Assembly: GCA_959347315.1 (NCBI GenBank)
Contig: OY365814.1
Coordinates: 34,701,629-34,765,628, forward strand
DNA: 64,000 nt
Reading direction: 5' to 3'
From: Bimastos eiseni
Lineage: Eukaryota; Annelida; Clitellata; Crassiclitellata; Lumbricidae
The notes below the pieces were generated by a model. The model had not been told where the DNA came from, searched no databases, and saw only the letters and a list, made by a program, of their open reading frames with translations. The position numbers and the translations under genes are program-made. This document shows, in pieces, positions 33,225 through 45,471 of the stretch. The first letter of the stretch is position 1. Every line of letters begins with the position of its first letter.

Positions 33225-33677
33225 CTGAAAAAAAACAGCACACAATTAAGCTCGATGTATACGCTAAGCTGAACAATGACGCATTGCAAACAAAACAAAC
33301 AAAAACTGTCGATAGCCGTATAAATTTAATCATCAGCTTGTCATTAGTATTAGCTGTTTTAACATCTTATGATCATCAAGCTTTCCATTGGATTGGAATT
33401 GAAAAACAAATGGGTTTGCCCACTACTAGTCGAATGCTGGTAAAATTCAGGTTCAACATTGACGAAACGCTGACCAAACTTTTTCAATGTTCAGTCCAAT
33501 GTTGGTCATGGCCTAAGTGTTTTCAATTATTAGTTGACCGTAAAAAAAATTAGCTGAATCGAACACGGTTCGGTTCGTCTTGCTAACCAGTAACTAGACT
33601 GGGCCAACCAGGCCTCTCGTGTTACATCCTTACTAATGATTGTATAGACCCATAATCCATACTAGAGGATGACATAC

Positions 33678-33850
33678 GTAATGAGAATTCCGTTGTCATT
33701 GTAATGGTAGGGATTGACGGATGTCATACGGTACTTGGCCCACTCAGCTAACGTTGAATTCACGTCGGAAGAATCGACGGTTATTTTGTCGCCCGTATTC
33801 CAGACTTCAACTCCGACGAGAACGAGATAGATACCGAGAGATTGGTAGCC
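33678..33850 (-). CDS. Gene A, reprolysin exon (VGVEVW block)
   Basis: Acceptor TTTATTCTAG, donor GTATGT, 173 nt, phase 0 to phase 2. It encodes GYQSLGIYLVLVGVEVWNTG and DKITVDSSDVNSTLAEWAKY. The motif (I/L)xVxLVGxEVWxxxDKI is characteristic of ADAM protease domains. Confidence 0.93.
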
Positions 33851-34195
33851 CTAGAATAAATTATATTCTATTCATTTCCATGAACACGTCTTGACGATGC
33901 TCTGCCTAATTAATCTAAAGATATATTTTTGGCCGACTTCAATTGTTAAGGTAAAAACTAGTTCAACTCTGCAATACCTAGACCTAATTAATGCGAATGT
34001 ACAGCAAGGCCTAATTAATGGGGGGTAGTGACTTCATCAGAATACGTTGCGATGAATTGTGTGTTATTCAATTTGAAATGACAATAGTCGATCCATTCCA
34101 ATGAAAGGAAGCCAACAATTGAAGCAAATTTGTCAGAATCCAATTTATTATACAATACAATACAACTAGACATTTATAACGCGCTTTAACAAGAT

Positions 34196-34318
34196 AAGTC
34201 TTGCACGAAAGCGCACACACGTCTCGACGACACAACTGCAGTTGTAATGCAAAGCAATTGTGTGCGAAGGACTTGCTCAAGGTCCCTACACAGTCACGCG
34301 GACTCACGCTCCGGAAGA
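34196..34318 (-). repeat. SINE family S2 body, minus orientation
   Basis: The reverse complement contains GGGACCTTGAGCAAGTCCTT and GTGTGTGCGCTTTCGTGC-type text shared with 8,612-8,815. It runs into a GA microsatellite. Confidence 0.65.
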
Positions 34319-34339
34319 GAGATAAAGAGATAGAGACAG

Positions 34340-34363
34340 ATAAGTTGAGAGAGAGAGAGAGAG

Positions 34364-34404
<41 letters not shown>

Positions 34405-34409
34405 GAGAC

Positions 34410-34442
<33 letters not shown>

Positions 34443-34452
34443 CAGAGAGAGA
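34340..34452. repeat. (GA)n / (GACA)n microsatellite
   Basis: Purine-rich array that begins within 10 bp of a gene A splice donor (34,460). Confidence 0.92.
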
Positions 34453-34460
34453 TTGTTTAC

Positions 34461-34532
34461 TGCGCTGGCGATGTTGACGATGTTCTTTGTTCGTTGAATA
34501 ACCGCATTCACGTCGCTTCCTCTTGCCACATA
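34461..34532 (-). CDS. Gene A, reprolysin exon (NIVNIAS block)
   Basis: Acceptor GCGTTTGTAG, donor GTAAAC, 72 nt, 24 codons, phase 0 at both ends. It encodes YVARGSDVNAVIQRTKNIVN and IASA. It lines up with the xxRxxxIxNxxxxxY helix of ADAM protease domains and joins both neighbours in frame. Confidence 0.82.
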
Positions 34533-34619
34533 CTACAAACGCAGAATCGAAATCGTCATCAACCCATCACTTCTGGCGAGCTAAGTGGGTCGCAATGGTG
34601 GTGATAGCGAAGACAACAA

Positions 34620-34840
34620 CGACGGCATAGACGACAAAGACGACAATGATGATGATGATGGCGATGATAAAGACGCCGATGATGGTGAATGCTCTACCCA
34701 TCGAAAGTTGCATTGGCATTTATGCCACCTGGAGATGAGATGAGTGAAATGGTTTCCCATTACCTTCTTCACAGACAATTGTGGGTAATCAACTTGTTCA
34801 GAGCAGTGACTTATGGTGGATTAGAACCTGCGACCATCCC
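34620..34840 (-). repeat. tRNA-derived SINE, family S1, minus orientation
   Basis: The reverse complement has a decayed box B (GCAGGTTCTAATCC) and the body words AAGTCACTGC and GGTAATGGGAAACCA shared with 21,815-22,029. It ends in ATC-rich sequence. Confidence 0.65.
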
Positions 34841-34902
34841 TCTCTCTCTCTCTCTCTTTCTCTCTTTCTCTCCCTCTCTCTCTCTCCCCCCCCTCTCTCT
34901 CC

Positions 34903-34949
<47 letters not shown>

Positions 34950-35084
34950 CCCCTCTTTCTCTCTCTCTCTCTCTCTTTCTCTCTTTCTCTCTCTCTCTAT
35001 CTCCCCGTCTTTCTCTCTCTCTCTCTGTCTGTCTCTCTCTCTCTATCTCCCCCTCTTTCTCTCTGTCTCTGTCTCTCTCTCTCT
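34841..35084. repeat. (CT)n microsatellite block
   Basis: About 240 bp of CTCTCT with CCCC and TTTC interruptions. The long Leu/Ser or Arg/Glu ORFs across it are artefacts. Confidence 0.95.
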
Positions 35085-35387
35085 GGTTACAAGGCACATA
35101 ACACTCCGCTTCATGCACTCGTCCCTATCGCAATGATGATGCTACTTCATTCCTAGTCGTTTCTGGGTTCCTCTTGATTTATAGGCATGCGTGTATTTAG
35201 ATATATGATATACATGTATATCTTTGTGTGTGTGTGCGTGTGTGTGTGTCTGTCTGTCTGTCTGTCGATCTCCACCCGTGCATATTATTCGACATAATAT
35301 TTTGACTGATTGTATATGAACTTGAAATATTATGACCTCGTAATTAAGTTTAAACACTTAGGTCGACGATGTCTCCACAGTTTATAC

Positions 35388-35468
35388 CTGTGAGTAATCA
35401 TTTGCTACATAGAGTTCGACGACTTTGTTCCTCTTGTCCAAGTCCTGAGGCCATATGAATCGCTTCAA
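35388..35468 (-). CDS. Gene A, first reprolysin exon
   Basis: Acceptor TTTCAATTTCAG, donor GTATAA, 81 nt, 27 codons, phase 0. It encodes LKRFIWPQDLDKRNKVVELY and VANDYSQ, the start of the protease domain (xKYVELxVVxD). With the end of P4 (PANQK) it forms a KLKR dibasic stretch that could be the maturation site. Its 5' neighbour is P4 at 42,867-43,041. Confidence 0.9.
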
Positions 35469-35964
35469 CTGAAATTGAAAGAAATTCCAGATATCAGTTG
35501 TTTTACCACTTTTATAACTAACAATTATTAAATTATTAGAAGTTAGGCCTGTGTCAAAATATGGTTTATTTCAGTGATGTCTGACCCGTGGTCACATTAA
35601 GGTGGGTTGTCATTTGACAATGTGAGCACAAAATACGATACCCATTACCATGCATTAAACTCGTATGCAGAGGCGCGTTTACACAAAACGAAACCCTAGG
35701 CGCAAACATTTTGGGGGCCCTCTGAATTTATACACTGAGTCTGAGGATCTGTCTACAAATGACGTCGAAGAGGCTCGAAACACGCAGTCTCCGCTCTTAC
35801 CAACACAGCTAATCGAGCCCATTGATATTCACATTAACAAAGCAATTATGAATTACCACACTGCACATGTAATGTGAATGCTTAGCTGCAAAAATAGAGA
35901 ATATAAATTATTGTATTTAGAATATTTCAGGCGTGAAACATGTTATTTTGTATTAAAATTTGTA

Positions 35965-36427
35965 TTTACTCGGGAGGGGGGCTCTCACCGTCCTTGAAAT
36001 GTTATTTTGTGTGATATTATTTCATGCATTTGGGGGCCCCTGAGAAGTTGTTTTGTATTTATATTATCATCACTTGTGACCCTCTGAGTTGTTTTTTAAT
36101 GAAATGTTTCCATTCATTTGGGGCCCCTCTGAGATGGCATGTTGTATTTAATGTTTTAATTCGTTTTTGGCTTCCTGAGATGATATTTTGTAGTTTATGT
36201 TTACATTCATTTAGGACCTCTGAGATGTCATTTCGTATGAAATGTTTTCATTCATTTGGGGGCCCCCGAGACGTTATTCACATTATCTCACATTTTTTAT
36301 TAAATATTTTCATTCATTTGGGGCCTCTGAGATGTCATTTTGTATGAAATGTTTCCATTCACTTGGGGGCCCCCTGAGATGTCATTTTGTATTTAATACT
36401 TTCATCATTTAGGGGCTCCTGAGATTT
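35965..36427. repeat. Degenerate ~45-bp tandem repeat (copy 2)
   Basis: Same array as at 25-478, with scattered substitutions. It lies in the intron of gene A between the last prodomain exon (42,867) and the first protease exon (35,468). Confidence 0.85.
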
Positions 36428-36835
36428 GTCCTACTAGCACATTTGCTCTGCATTACAACAGCAGTTGCGCCGTCGTTGCGCGTGTGCACTTTTGAATGAA
36501 TTATTAAACAGGCATGCATTTACACGCGCTTATTCTTCGTGAATGTTCCATGATAAAGTTTAATATAATATATTCAACCATTTTCGACTAATTTAATTCG
36601 TTGCTTTTGAGTTTTCTGGTGCCGCTAACGGCTTCAAAGATAATTTAATTTGTGGTCCGAGGCGTCAAAAATGTTGGACAACTCTCGCCAGCTACATCAC
36701 TATTACAATAATATTGTGAACATATTGTACAGGAACTCACCTCAGCAAACTGCGGGCTATATTCGTGGTGTCCGCTCGATAGTCCGAAAATTCGATAGTC
36801 CGAAGATTTTATACTCCGACCGTAATTTAACTAGA

Positions 36836-36905
36836 AGCTGGATTAATTGATGAAACGAATGTGTAAAACTGGGAGCTGGATTGATATGAAAAGAATCATA
36901 CCTAA
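36836..36905. repeat. GAAGCTGGATTGATGAAA-type repeat (copy 2)
   Basis: Two units of the dispersed ~38-bp repeat. In copy 1 the palindrome insertion (954-1,112) starts just after them. Confidence 0.55.
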
Positions 36906-37335
36906 ATGAAAGATGGATGAATGAATAGAATGGTGCAATCCAGCTTCTAGCCAAACATAATTCTTCTCGTCAATCCAGCTACCATTAACACCGCAATCGT
37001 ATCACCTATCAACCGGACACAATGGCAATCTTCGGACCATCAAACCTTAGGACTATGGACTCAGAACCATATTCTTCACGTTTCTTATTTTGAGATGAGT
37101 AATTGCTCGACTTACTATTTTGAACCTTGTACTGAGTTCTCTTTAATCTGGATTGAGTAAAAAAGTATAATTATTCTAAGTAGGCCTATTACAATCGGCT
37201 TCACATGTGTGATGAACTTAGAAGGCCAATATTCATAAACACGGGTCTTGCCCTTTTATTTTGCTTTTCAGGATGCAGGAGTGAGCCAAGAGAAATGTCG
37301 TCGTGACCTGAAATAAGCAAATACAAATAATAATA

Positions 37336-37607
37336 GGTGGAGTAGTAGTAGTAGTAGGCGAGGAAGTAGTAGTAATAGTAGCCTAGTAGTAGGGAAGTAG
37401 GGGAAGTAGTAGTAGTGGTAGTAGGAGTAGAAGGTGGAGTAGTAGTAGTAGTAGTAGTAGGAGTGGTGGTGAAGGAAGTAGTAGGAGGAAAGTAGAGGAG
37501 AAGTAGTAGTAGTAGTAGTAATTTATAATAACAATAATAGTACTAATAATAATTATAATTATTATTATAATTATTATTTTTATGTTTATTATTATTATTA
37601 TTATGTC
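37336..37607. repeat. (GTA)n and (TTA)n microsatellite (copy 2)
   Basis: Counterpart of 1,478-1,795, with shorter GTA runs. Confidence 0.9.
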
Positions 37608-39039
37608 ACATATAGTGTTATTCATCATTGGCATTGCCAACGGATCTGTCATCAGGCCATCTGGGTCGCCGCTTGTCAGTGGATTGTAATCTTGACATAG
37701 TGCCCTGAAAAGCCACCGCATTGAAACGTTGGATCAATGCTGACAAATTCTGGAAAAGGAAGTTTGTCTCTCGGGTGTCCCCGGTAGTTGTCGAAAATCG
37801 GCGTCCAGTCTCAGACAGAAAGGCGAGGCCCTCACTATTGAGGGGACTGAAGGTTTCTATAGCGATTGGAACAAACGTGTATTTCTTCTCTAGCTCAGAA
37901 TATTTTGTGTGTTTCCTTGTGGCTGCTATCTTCGCCGCTCCTCCAGCTGTGGAAGCTGTCTCGGGGATATAAGAAGCGGCCACTGTGTCCACCACCGTCG
38001 CGTCCCAAAGTAAGGCCCGTCCCTCCCTCCACGGTATCAGGGTCTGCCCGTCCGGTCTCTTTCCATCTAATCTAGAAAGACCTTACGGTTCCTTGACCGC
38101 TGGAATGCCGGCTCTGTTGAGGCTGCGATGAATTAGGTCGTTGATATTACAGTGTCTTGCTTGACGGCCAAAACCCAATGAACAGGACAGGCCATGTGCG
38201 CCTCTGGCAGAGACGAAGGCGCTGCATGCGCAGGTGTGCGGCTCGCAGATGGCCATCCCTAATCGTAGGCCGACCGCCACCCTCACGGTATCGTCCTCCA
38301 GTCTGAGATCGCGAGAAACGAGCGGGAGAACGTATAGCCAGTCCGAGGCGTGCGGTGACTGCAAGGTCCTTAGTCTCGCCTGGTCGTAGGGATCCTGTAG
38401 TTTTTTTCTAGTGCAGACAGAGCCGCGTTTAACAGCGGTCTGTCAAAGTGGGCTTGTTTATGGCCTGGCGTCGTCGGGCCAGAGGCTTCGGTAGGTTGAA
38501 GCCAGGTAGACATCGCCGAGTCGCATGCCGAGTCCGATTTCACCGCTACTGATTCTAAGATGAGGGACTGGATCTGGAGAGTGCCCGCGGCTGAAGCCAA
38601 AAAGGCGGGAAGTGCCAGCGAGGACGCCCTCCTAATTCCCAGTCCTCCCATCCTGATTTGGAGAGTGGCCTGACCCCATTGGTCATCGGTCATCGAAATG
38701 TTGAAGATTCGCTCGATCCCTCCTCGCAGCAGATCGTCGTAAGCCCATAGACGCGGGTGGTCGTGGCAAGGGGTGCATCTCAATAAATGCATGAGTTTAG
38801 GCGAGCCGATCGAATGTCTAAGGATCAGTAGAGCATCTTGTCTAGCGATTAGTTGCAACCTGTCGAGGGCAATTCCAAGGTCGGCCACACGAGTGTCGAG
38901 GGCTGAAAGCAGGGCATCCGTCGGCGAGAGCGGAGCCCCTAGAAGCACGGCCAATGATGCATTGACTCGGGCGAACTGTACTAGGAAGCCTTGACTAACG
39001 TCGTTGATATGGGCGTCGGAAGATATGAGTTCGCATTAT

Positions 39040-39040
<1 letters not shown>
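37608..39040 (-). pseudogene. RT element, 5'-truncated (copy 2)
   Basis: Counterpart of 1,796-3,245. The upstream part (38,954-38,370) is better preserved here, with RQDALLILRHSIGSPKLM and GGIERIFNISMTDDQWGQ. It is broken by a frameshift near 38,403 and a stop (EP followed by TAA) near 38,082. The two copies carry different lesions. It lies in an intron of gene A. Confidence 0.8.
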
Positions 39041-39044
<4 letters not shown>

Positions 39045-39094
<50 letters not shown>

Positions 39095-39368
39095 ACTTTT
39101 GTTCCAATCGCTATAGAAACCTTCGGTCCCCTCAATAGTGAGGGCCTCGCCTTTCTGTCTGAGACTGGACGCCGACTTTCGACAACTACCGGTGACACCC
39201 GAGAGACAAACTTCCTTTTCCAGAACTTGTCGGCATTGATACAACGTTTCAATGCGTTGGCTTTTCAGGGCATTATGTCAAGATTACAATCCACTGACAA
39301 GCGGCGACCCAGATGGCCTGAAGACAGATCCGTTGTCAATGCCAATGATGAATAACACTATATGTGAC

Positions 39369-39431
<63 letters not shown>

Positions 39432-39440
39432 GTAATAATA
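39045..39440 (+). pseudogene. RT-element 3' end, plus orientation, between (TAA)n arrays
   Basis: 39,095-39,360 is the reverse complement of the 3' end of the element at 37,608-37,900, down to the same terminal text (AACACTATATGTGACATA) before (TAA)n. It is flanked by (TAA)n at 39,040-39,093 and 39,367-39,440. It is absent from copy 1. Confidence 0.85.
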
Positions 39441-42240
39441 ATAACCGCCCCTTGTCCAGGTTCCGACCAGCCACCGGCGGACGGCCCTTTAAAGCATAAT
39501 ACCACAAGACAGTCGTCTTCTACCACTAGCGTGCAGATCTCTTACTCACGGGAGCTGTCGACGGACGTTGGGCCGATCGCTTCTCAGCTCTCACATCCTG
39601 TTTCACCCGGTCTTCTGATTAAGAGAATCCCAAAAGCAGCAAGGCCATCTTGTGCTGCTCTCCTGGCCGATATAATCCAAGCAATCGTAAGAGAACCAAA
39701 TTGCGTTGCAAAATGGTTCGATTTGCTGGCCTTCGGTGGAACTGTACTAGTGAAGCCAAGAAGAGGTGGACGAAAGCACAACATGACCAAGATGATTTTG
39801 TCCCGCATTACTGAATGGGGACTGCAGGAACCAGACCAGTCGACTAACGATGAATTGCCACTGACGTCAAGTCGTAAGCTCAAGTCCGCTAAATGCGACC
39901 ACGCCAGGTATTTAGCCTCAACAGTTGCAAGCAAGCTGGAGGAAGGCAATTTCAAGGCAGCCATCCGTCTCATCTGCAGCGAGGATAAACCGGCACTGGA
40001 CACACCTGAAACTCTGGCCGCGCTTAAGAAAAAGCACCCGCCTGCACCAGTGGACAGGAGAACCCCATGTGATCCAGACAGTTCCGATCGCTTCATCCCG
40101 CTTCAAGTTTCTAAAGAAGATGTCGCTAGGGCAATCTCCTCTTTCCCTGCGGGTTCGGCTGGTGGTCCAGATGGCATTACGGAGTAGATGACAACATCGG
40201 GCAACATCTATCTGACCTTGTCAATCTGCTCCTAAAGGGAGGTCTATCCGAAGAGGTGAATGAGGTCATCTATGGGGCAAACCTTTTAGCCCTGAGCAAG
40301 AAGGACGGAGGCATAAGACCGATCGCCGTGGGCTAACGTGGCGTCGTCTGGCGGCAAAGTGTGCTAATTCGCATGCGGTAACAAGGCTGTCTCAACTGCT
40401 CGCCCCCATTCAGCTTGGAGTAGGCATTCCAGGAGGCGCTGAGGCAGCTGTCCATGCGACACGTCGCTGGATTTCCACCACAATGCCTGAGGACAGCGTC
40501 CTAGTGAAGCTCGACTTCGCCAATGCCTTTAACACTCTGCGCAGAGATTGTCTTCTAGAGGCAGTTGCTAGAGAGATCCCAGAGCTCTACCACTTTGCTC
40601 ACGCTGCCTATTCAAACCGTCCACTGTTGCGCTATGGTTCAAACACAATTCGATCCGAAGAAGGAACGCAGCAAGGCGATCCTTTGGGACCTCTGAAATT
40701 CTGTCTTGTGCTGCAACCGATTCTGATGAAGCTTCGTTCGGATCTGCGTATCGGATATCTGGATGACCTGACATTGGGAGGTAACAAGGAAACAGTGGCC
40801 GACGACGTTCAATTAATCGAGCAGGAATCAAAGAATCTGGGATTGCTATTGAACCGCAGCAAATGCGAAATCGCGTGTCACAACACCCAGATGCCGAACA
40901 ATGACCCTGCGTTCCAAGAGTTCACGAGCATAGCTCTCGAGGACATGACCTTGTTGGGTGCACCTCTAATTTCAGGTCCAGCTGTGAACATGGTCGTTAA
41001 TTCAAAGGCCAATGACCTCGAGAGGGCAATCGGAAGATTGTCCTTGCTTTATACACATGACGCTCTGGTTCTGCTGAGAAACAGTCTAAGTGTACCGAAG
41101 CTCTTGTACAGTCTGCGCACAGCCGTCTGCGCTGATTGCCCGGGCTTGGCTCGGTTTGATCAACTGCTGAGAGAAGGACTGTCAACCATTTTAAATGTGG
41201 ACCTTGACGATGACCGCTGGCTCCAGGCTTCTTTGCCGGTGAGAGATGGTGGTCTGGGAGTTCGTTGTGCATCTACGCTGGCACTTTCTGCCTTTCTGGC
41301 TTCTGCTGCTAGTACAAGCGAACTCCAGGCATGCATCCTACCAACAGAGTCTGCTGAGGAACCATATGAACTTGCGAGTTCAGCACTCAACGCTTGGAAG
41401 ACCCTGACAGATGCAGAACCACCAACAGGAGCAGCAAGTTATCGCCAGAAAGAATGGGACCTCCGATTCACAGACAAGGCATGGAAAGGTCTGCTGGATT
41501 CCAATAACAATCCATGCGACCGTGCTCGCCTGCTGGCCTCACGAGCACCTCATTCTGGAGACTGGATGCTAGCGCCCCCTGTGACTGCCCTAGGCCTGCG
41601 CCTCTCAAACGAGGATGTACGACTGGCAGCCGGGTTGAGGCTAGGAACGACGCTCTGCGAGCCACATTTGTGTCACCAATGGCAAGAGAGCGTCGACGCA
41701 AAAGGGCTCCATGGACTAATTTGTAGAAGAGGCAGCGGAAAACATCAACGACACAGCATGTTGAACGATGTCATCTGGAGAGCTCTTGGCAGGGCGAAGA
41801 TTCCAGCGCAAAAGGAACCTCTCGGCTTGCTAAGAGAAGATGGAAAGCGACCGGACGGCGTCACGCTCATTCCTTGGACACGTGGTCGATGTCTGGCATG
41901 GGATGTGACAGTGCCCGACACCTACGCCAAGTCACATCTTGTCGACACATCTATCAGAGCTGGCGAAGCAGCCGAACGCGCAGCTAAGACGAAGAGGGCC
42001 AAGTATTCCACCATAACCAACACCCACGACTTCGTAGCCCTCTCCTTGGAATCCGGCGGCGCTTGGAGCAGTGAAGGACTGGAGTTCATCTCAGAGTTGG
42101 GTAGTCGAACGAGTGCTGCAACCCACGATCCAATGGAGACGTCATTTCTGTTCCAACGTATCTCAGTTGTTCTTCAGCGTGGGAACGCAGTCTGCCTCTT
42201 CGGGACATTGCCAACACTCCATTAGCTCATCATGGGCGAT
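39440..42240 (+). mobile_element. Non-LTR-type RT element in (TAA)n, copy 2 only
   Basis: An N-terminal segment (39,440-40,184, ending FPAGSAGGPDGI) is followed in shifted frames by LSKKDGGIRPIAVG and LTWRRLAAKC, then the ORF 40,483-42,225. RT motif A is KLDFANAFNTLRRD, motif B EGTQQGDPLGPL, motif C GYLDDLTLGG, all with catalytic residues. The C-terminus has a CxxH...HGLICRR block and KRPDGVTLIPW followed by AWDVTV, nuclease-like. Frameshifts near 40,182 and 40,333 break it. It ends in a short 3' UTR and (TAA)n (42,268-42,335). It sits in gene A's intron and post-dates the duplication. No N-terminal zinc finger is seen, so it is probably 5'-truncated. Confidence 0.88.
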
Positions 42241-42281
42241 AACAGCATAATGTGAAACATATATGTATAATAATAATAATA

Positions 42282-42336
<55 letters not shown>

Positions 42337-42866
42337 CAACAATTGCGGAGCTATAATGCAGTTAAAAGCCGCGTGGCGATGTGTCAACAAAGGGACGGAC
42401 CTACATCGGAACAAGCTGCAAACCGCAAGACTTTAAAAGCGGGGGCTGCCTGCCTCGTATTTCTTCCGACCGGTGATCATAGAGCTTTTTACTTGGCGCG
42501 TCATCTATTGTTGACGTTTGCATTGGACAGAAATTACTAATAAACATCACGTAGTGCAGTAGTTTCCAACTCTTTTCGACATAGGGCCACTTTTATTTAG
42601 TTGGAGAACATGATGGGCCACTAGGTTAGAAATAATCATTTTACATTTTAAAAGATTTTTATTTTAGAATAGAATCAAAGAACACATGGGTAAGTTCAGG
42701 TTTAATCGTTGTAGATTAGTAGCATTTATTTAAAGGCACTTATAACGTCAACAAAATATTAGAATTTATAATATAAAATAATTACTCTGTCAAATATTTA
42801 TTTTTCGGATGATTTTTGATATCTTTGATAGATCGAGGGGCAACTTTTTAATGCCTGGTAGGCTAC

Positions 42867-43041
42867 TTTTTGATTGGCGGGGTACAGGTTTGAATCACTG
42901 AGACAATGAACAGACGGATTCTGACCACATGTGTAGACTGTCTTGGCGTCGTTTCGACTTTTGTAGACTCTGTGAGGTTCGTGGAGTTCGTCACTGGTTG
43001 GATCGATGTGATATGATACGTTCCCAATGGTAAAGTAACCT
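42867..43041 (-). CDS. Gene A, ADAM prodomain exon P4
   Basis: Same structure as 3,777-3,951: starts GYFTIGNVSYHIDP, contains a TCGQN candidate cysteine switch, ends YPANQK at phase 0. The next exon of gene A is 35,468. The intron of about 7.4 kb holds both RT elements and the 45-bp repeat. Confidence 0.85.
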
Positions 43042-43232
43042 CTGATAAAGATAGACTATGCAATTAAAACATTTCAACACGAATCTAATGATCCAGTCGC
43101 ATCTATTGCGTTGTAAACCCAATCAGAGAAATTGACTTTCATTGTTTCACATTATATTTTACTTGTATTGTTTTGTATTGTAAGAGAACGTTACACTTGA
43201 GGAATTTTTCAAAAATAATTCAACGGACTTAC

Positions 43233-43315
43233 ACAATTCCTTTGCAAGTACTGACGGCTGCAGACGACACTGGCTGGTCTCTCACTTTTCCCAGATAGTA
43301 ACAATGGCTTTCAGT
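43233..43315 (-). CDS. Gene A, ADAM prodomain exon P3
   Basis: HCYYLGKVRDQP and VSTCKGIV, with Val where copy 1 has Ala. Phase 0 to phase 2, joining P4 in frame (KGIV-GYFTIG). Confidence 0.85.
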
Positions 43316-43606
43316 CTATAGAAATTTACAATGCGGCACAGAACATTCTTATTTAGCATCTTACGGGGAAGAAATCACGAAAATGGACACTAAAAAGTCT
43401 AAAAGTTACACTAGAGTATTAAATTGTTGAATAGAGGGAACCAACACGTTTGATAGAATGTTGAACTTGTAAGTTGTTCGTGCGAAGGCAAATTAAGTTG
43501 GAATAAATTCGAACCTCTTAAGAGGTGCTTCGTTGTACAGTCCATGCATGAGTTGTGCCTTATTCATTCATTCTGAAATGTAACATAAGTTCTAGCGCCC
43601 TCTCAT

Positions 43607-44800
43607 CAGTGGCGTAGCGAGGCAAAGTGCCGCCTGGAGCGAAGGCTCTGTCTATTATTTGTATCACTTTATTCTTGTGCAAATCCTGGAATATGCACAA
43701 GGGGTGATAGGCATATGACGCTTGTTTTGAGTGTTTTCATTATATACATTATGACCTATTCTATTGGGTATTCAATTCACTCTACAGTTAGTAACAGCAT
43801 CGGCATGCACTGTCAAAATCAAAACTGTTTGACCAATTAAAATGCGTTTAAATATCATTAGATATAAAAATAAGAAAAGAAAATAAGATAGTATTAATTA
43901 AAAAATAAAACATTTATAAAGCAAGCAATAAGCAAGCCTCACAATAAAGTTACTAAACGTCTTGCACGTAATATCGAAAATTATAAACTTTAACCAAATT
44001 AAAATTAATGAGTAAAAATTTTATTCCTTCTCTCTAAGTCCTAGTTATTGGAATATACTAGTTACTGGTAACTTATCGTACAGATTACGGATACGGTATG
44101 ATTTCACACTTGCATTCCCAATAAAATATTAAACAACATGGGTGTAATGTCTAAATTCTCTTTTGCTCCATGTCCACCGGGACCGGTTCCTGGCATAGGC
44201 GGCATAAAAAGCCGCCCAGGGCGCCAAACTTTAGGAGCGCCAAATTTTAGGGATAATAAGGTAAAGTTTTCAGGAATAAAATTTCGTGACAATACAAAAA
44301 TAAATAATTAAATTTTTTTAATTAAAAACTAGTTTAAGACTAATTCCAATTCCAACAACGATATGCAATCTCTTAACACCTCATTGAATCTCCCGCTCTT
44401 TTCCTATTAATTTTCATTTGCCAGAATAATCTATATATTTTAACAAAAACATTTTTATGTGCCCGTGCAGTGTGTGTCCGGCCCCATATTTTCTCACATC
44501 CTACTGCCCATGCAACGAGGTGGGGCGCTCTCATATAAATGACTGCTCCAGCTGATGTCTATAAACATTAGGTGCCATTCGATCATTTCGATGGTACTTC
44601 GGTATATCGTAGGCCTATATATTAGTTTTAAGTCGAGAAAAAACTAAAAAGCATTGTGCCAGGTTTAGACAAGGACAACAAGAATCTGGCAGAATGCAAC
44701 TTCACAACAATAATTTTTATTTTTTTCCCGAAAATGCCGCCTCTAGGACAAGTGTCCCCTGGGGCGGTTCGCCCCCTCGCCCCCCGTCGCTACGCCACTG
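43607..44800. mobile_element. hAT-a element (copy 2)
   Basis: Same CAGTGGCGTAGC / GCTACGCCACTG termini and 8-bp flanks as 4,518-5,710. Intronic in gene A. Confidence 0.8.
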
Positions 44801-44942
44801 CCTTTCATGTGCATGTAATATACTGCGAGGCGCCCCTCAGCCCAGATAAAAAGTGAAAACTTAAGTAACGGCCCGTGTTGTGATATCGTTGATATAAGGG
44901 TTAAGAGAGTCTGATGCATAACATACTTTCATGCACGATTAA

Positions 44943-45227
44943 TCATTCACAAACCCTGTAGTAAGACTTGAAGCCCACGATGACACCGTGTCTAGTGAAA
45001 ACCCCGCCCCCTGCAGCCGTATAATTTTGGCCGATACAAATGCTTTCGAGGAAGGCAGCCACTCCTAACAATCGTTTCCTTCCGGCTAGGATTAGTTCCT
45101 CCAAGAAGGGGTCAGCCACACGCATCCCCTTTCTACAACGGATTCTGTTTGTGTAGTTAGTCTCCATTGTCTTATCCATCGTATGAACACTGAAGCGGAG
45201 TTTTACAAATCGGATGCCCCTCTTCAC
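44943..45227 (-). other. Unassigned conserved ORF (copy 2)
   Basis: Identical translation to 5,853-6,137. No family recognised and no splice link to the ADAM frame. Confidence 0.25.
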
Positions 45228-45471
45228 CTAAACCACTGTTATCGGCAGTGGCCCAAGCCTTTGGCGATACCTTCCCGCAAAGCAGCGGGGCAACAGACTT
45301 TGATGGCGGCCTGCACTCACTATGTCGTAGGGCTGTCATACAGCATTTGCGTTTATTTTAAACGTGAGACAGGTGCCACCCGTGTCCCACACCTTGTTAG
45401 TTCTGCCGCTATTGGTCCACAATTGATTATTCGTCAGGTTTCATCTGCGTATTTCTCAACTAACCACTATA

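Noticed and set aside
34068..35156. Long Leu/Ser and Arg/Glu ORFs
   Set aside because: Translation of (GA)n/(CT)n microsatellites. The real coding piece here is the 72-nt exon at 34,461-34,532.
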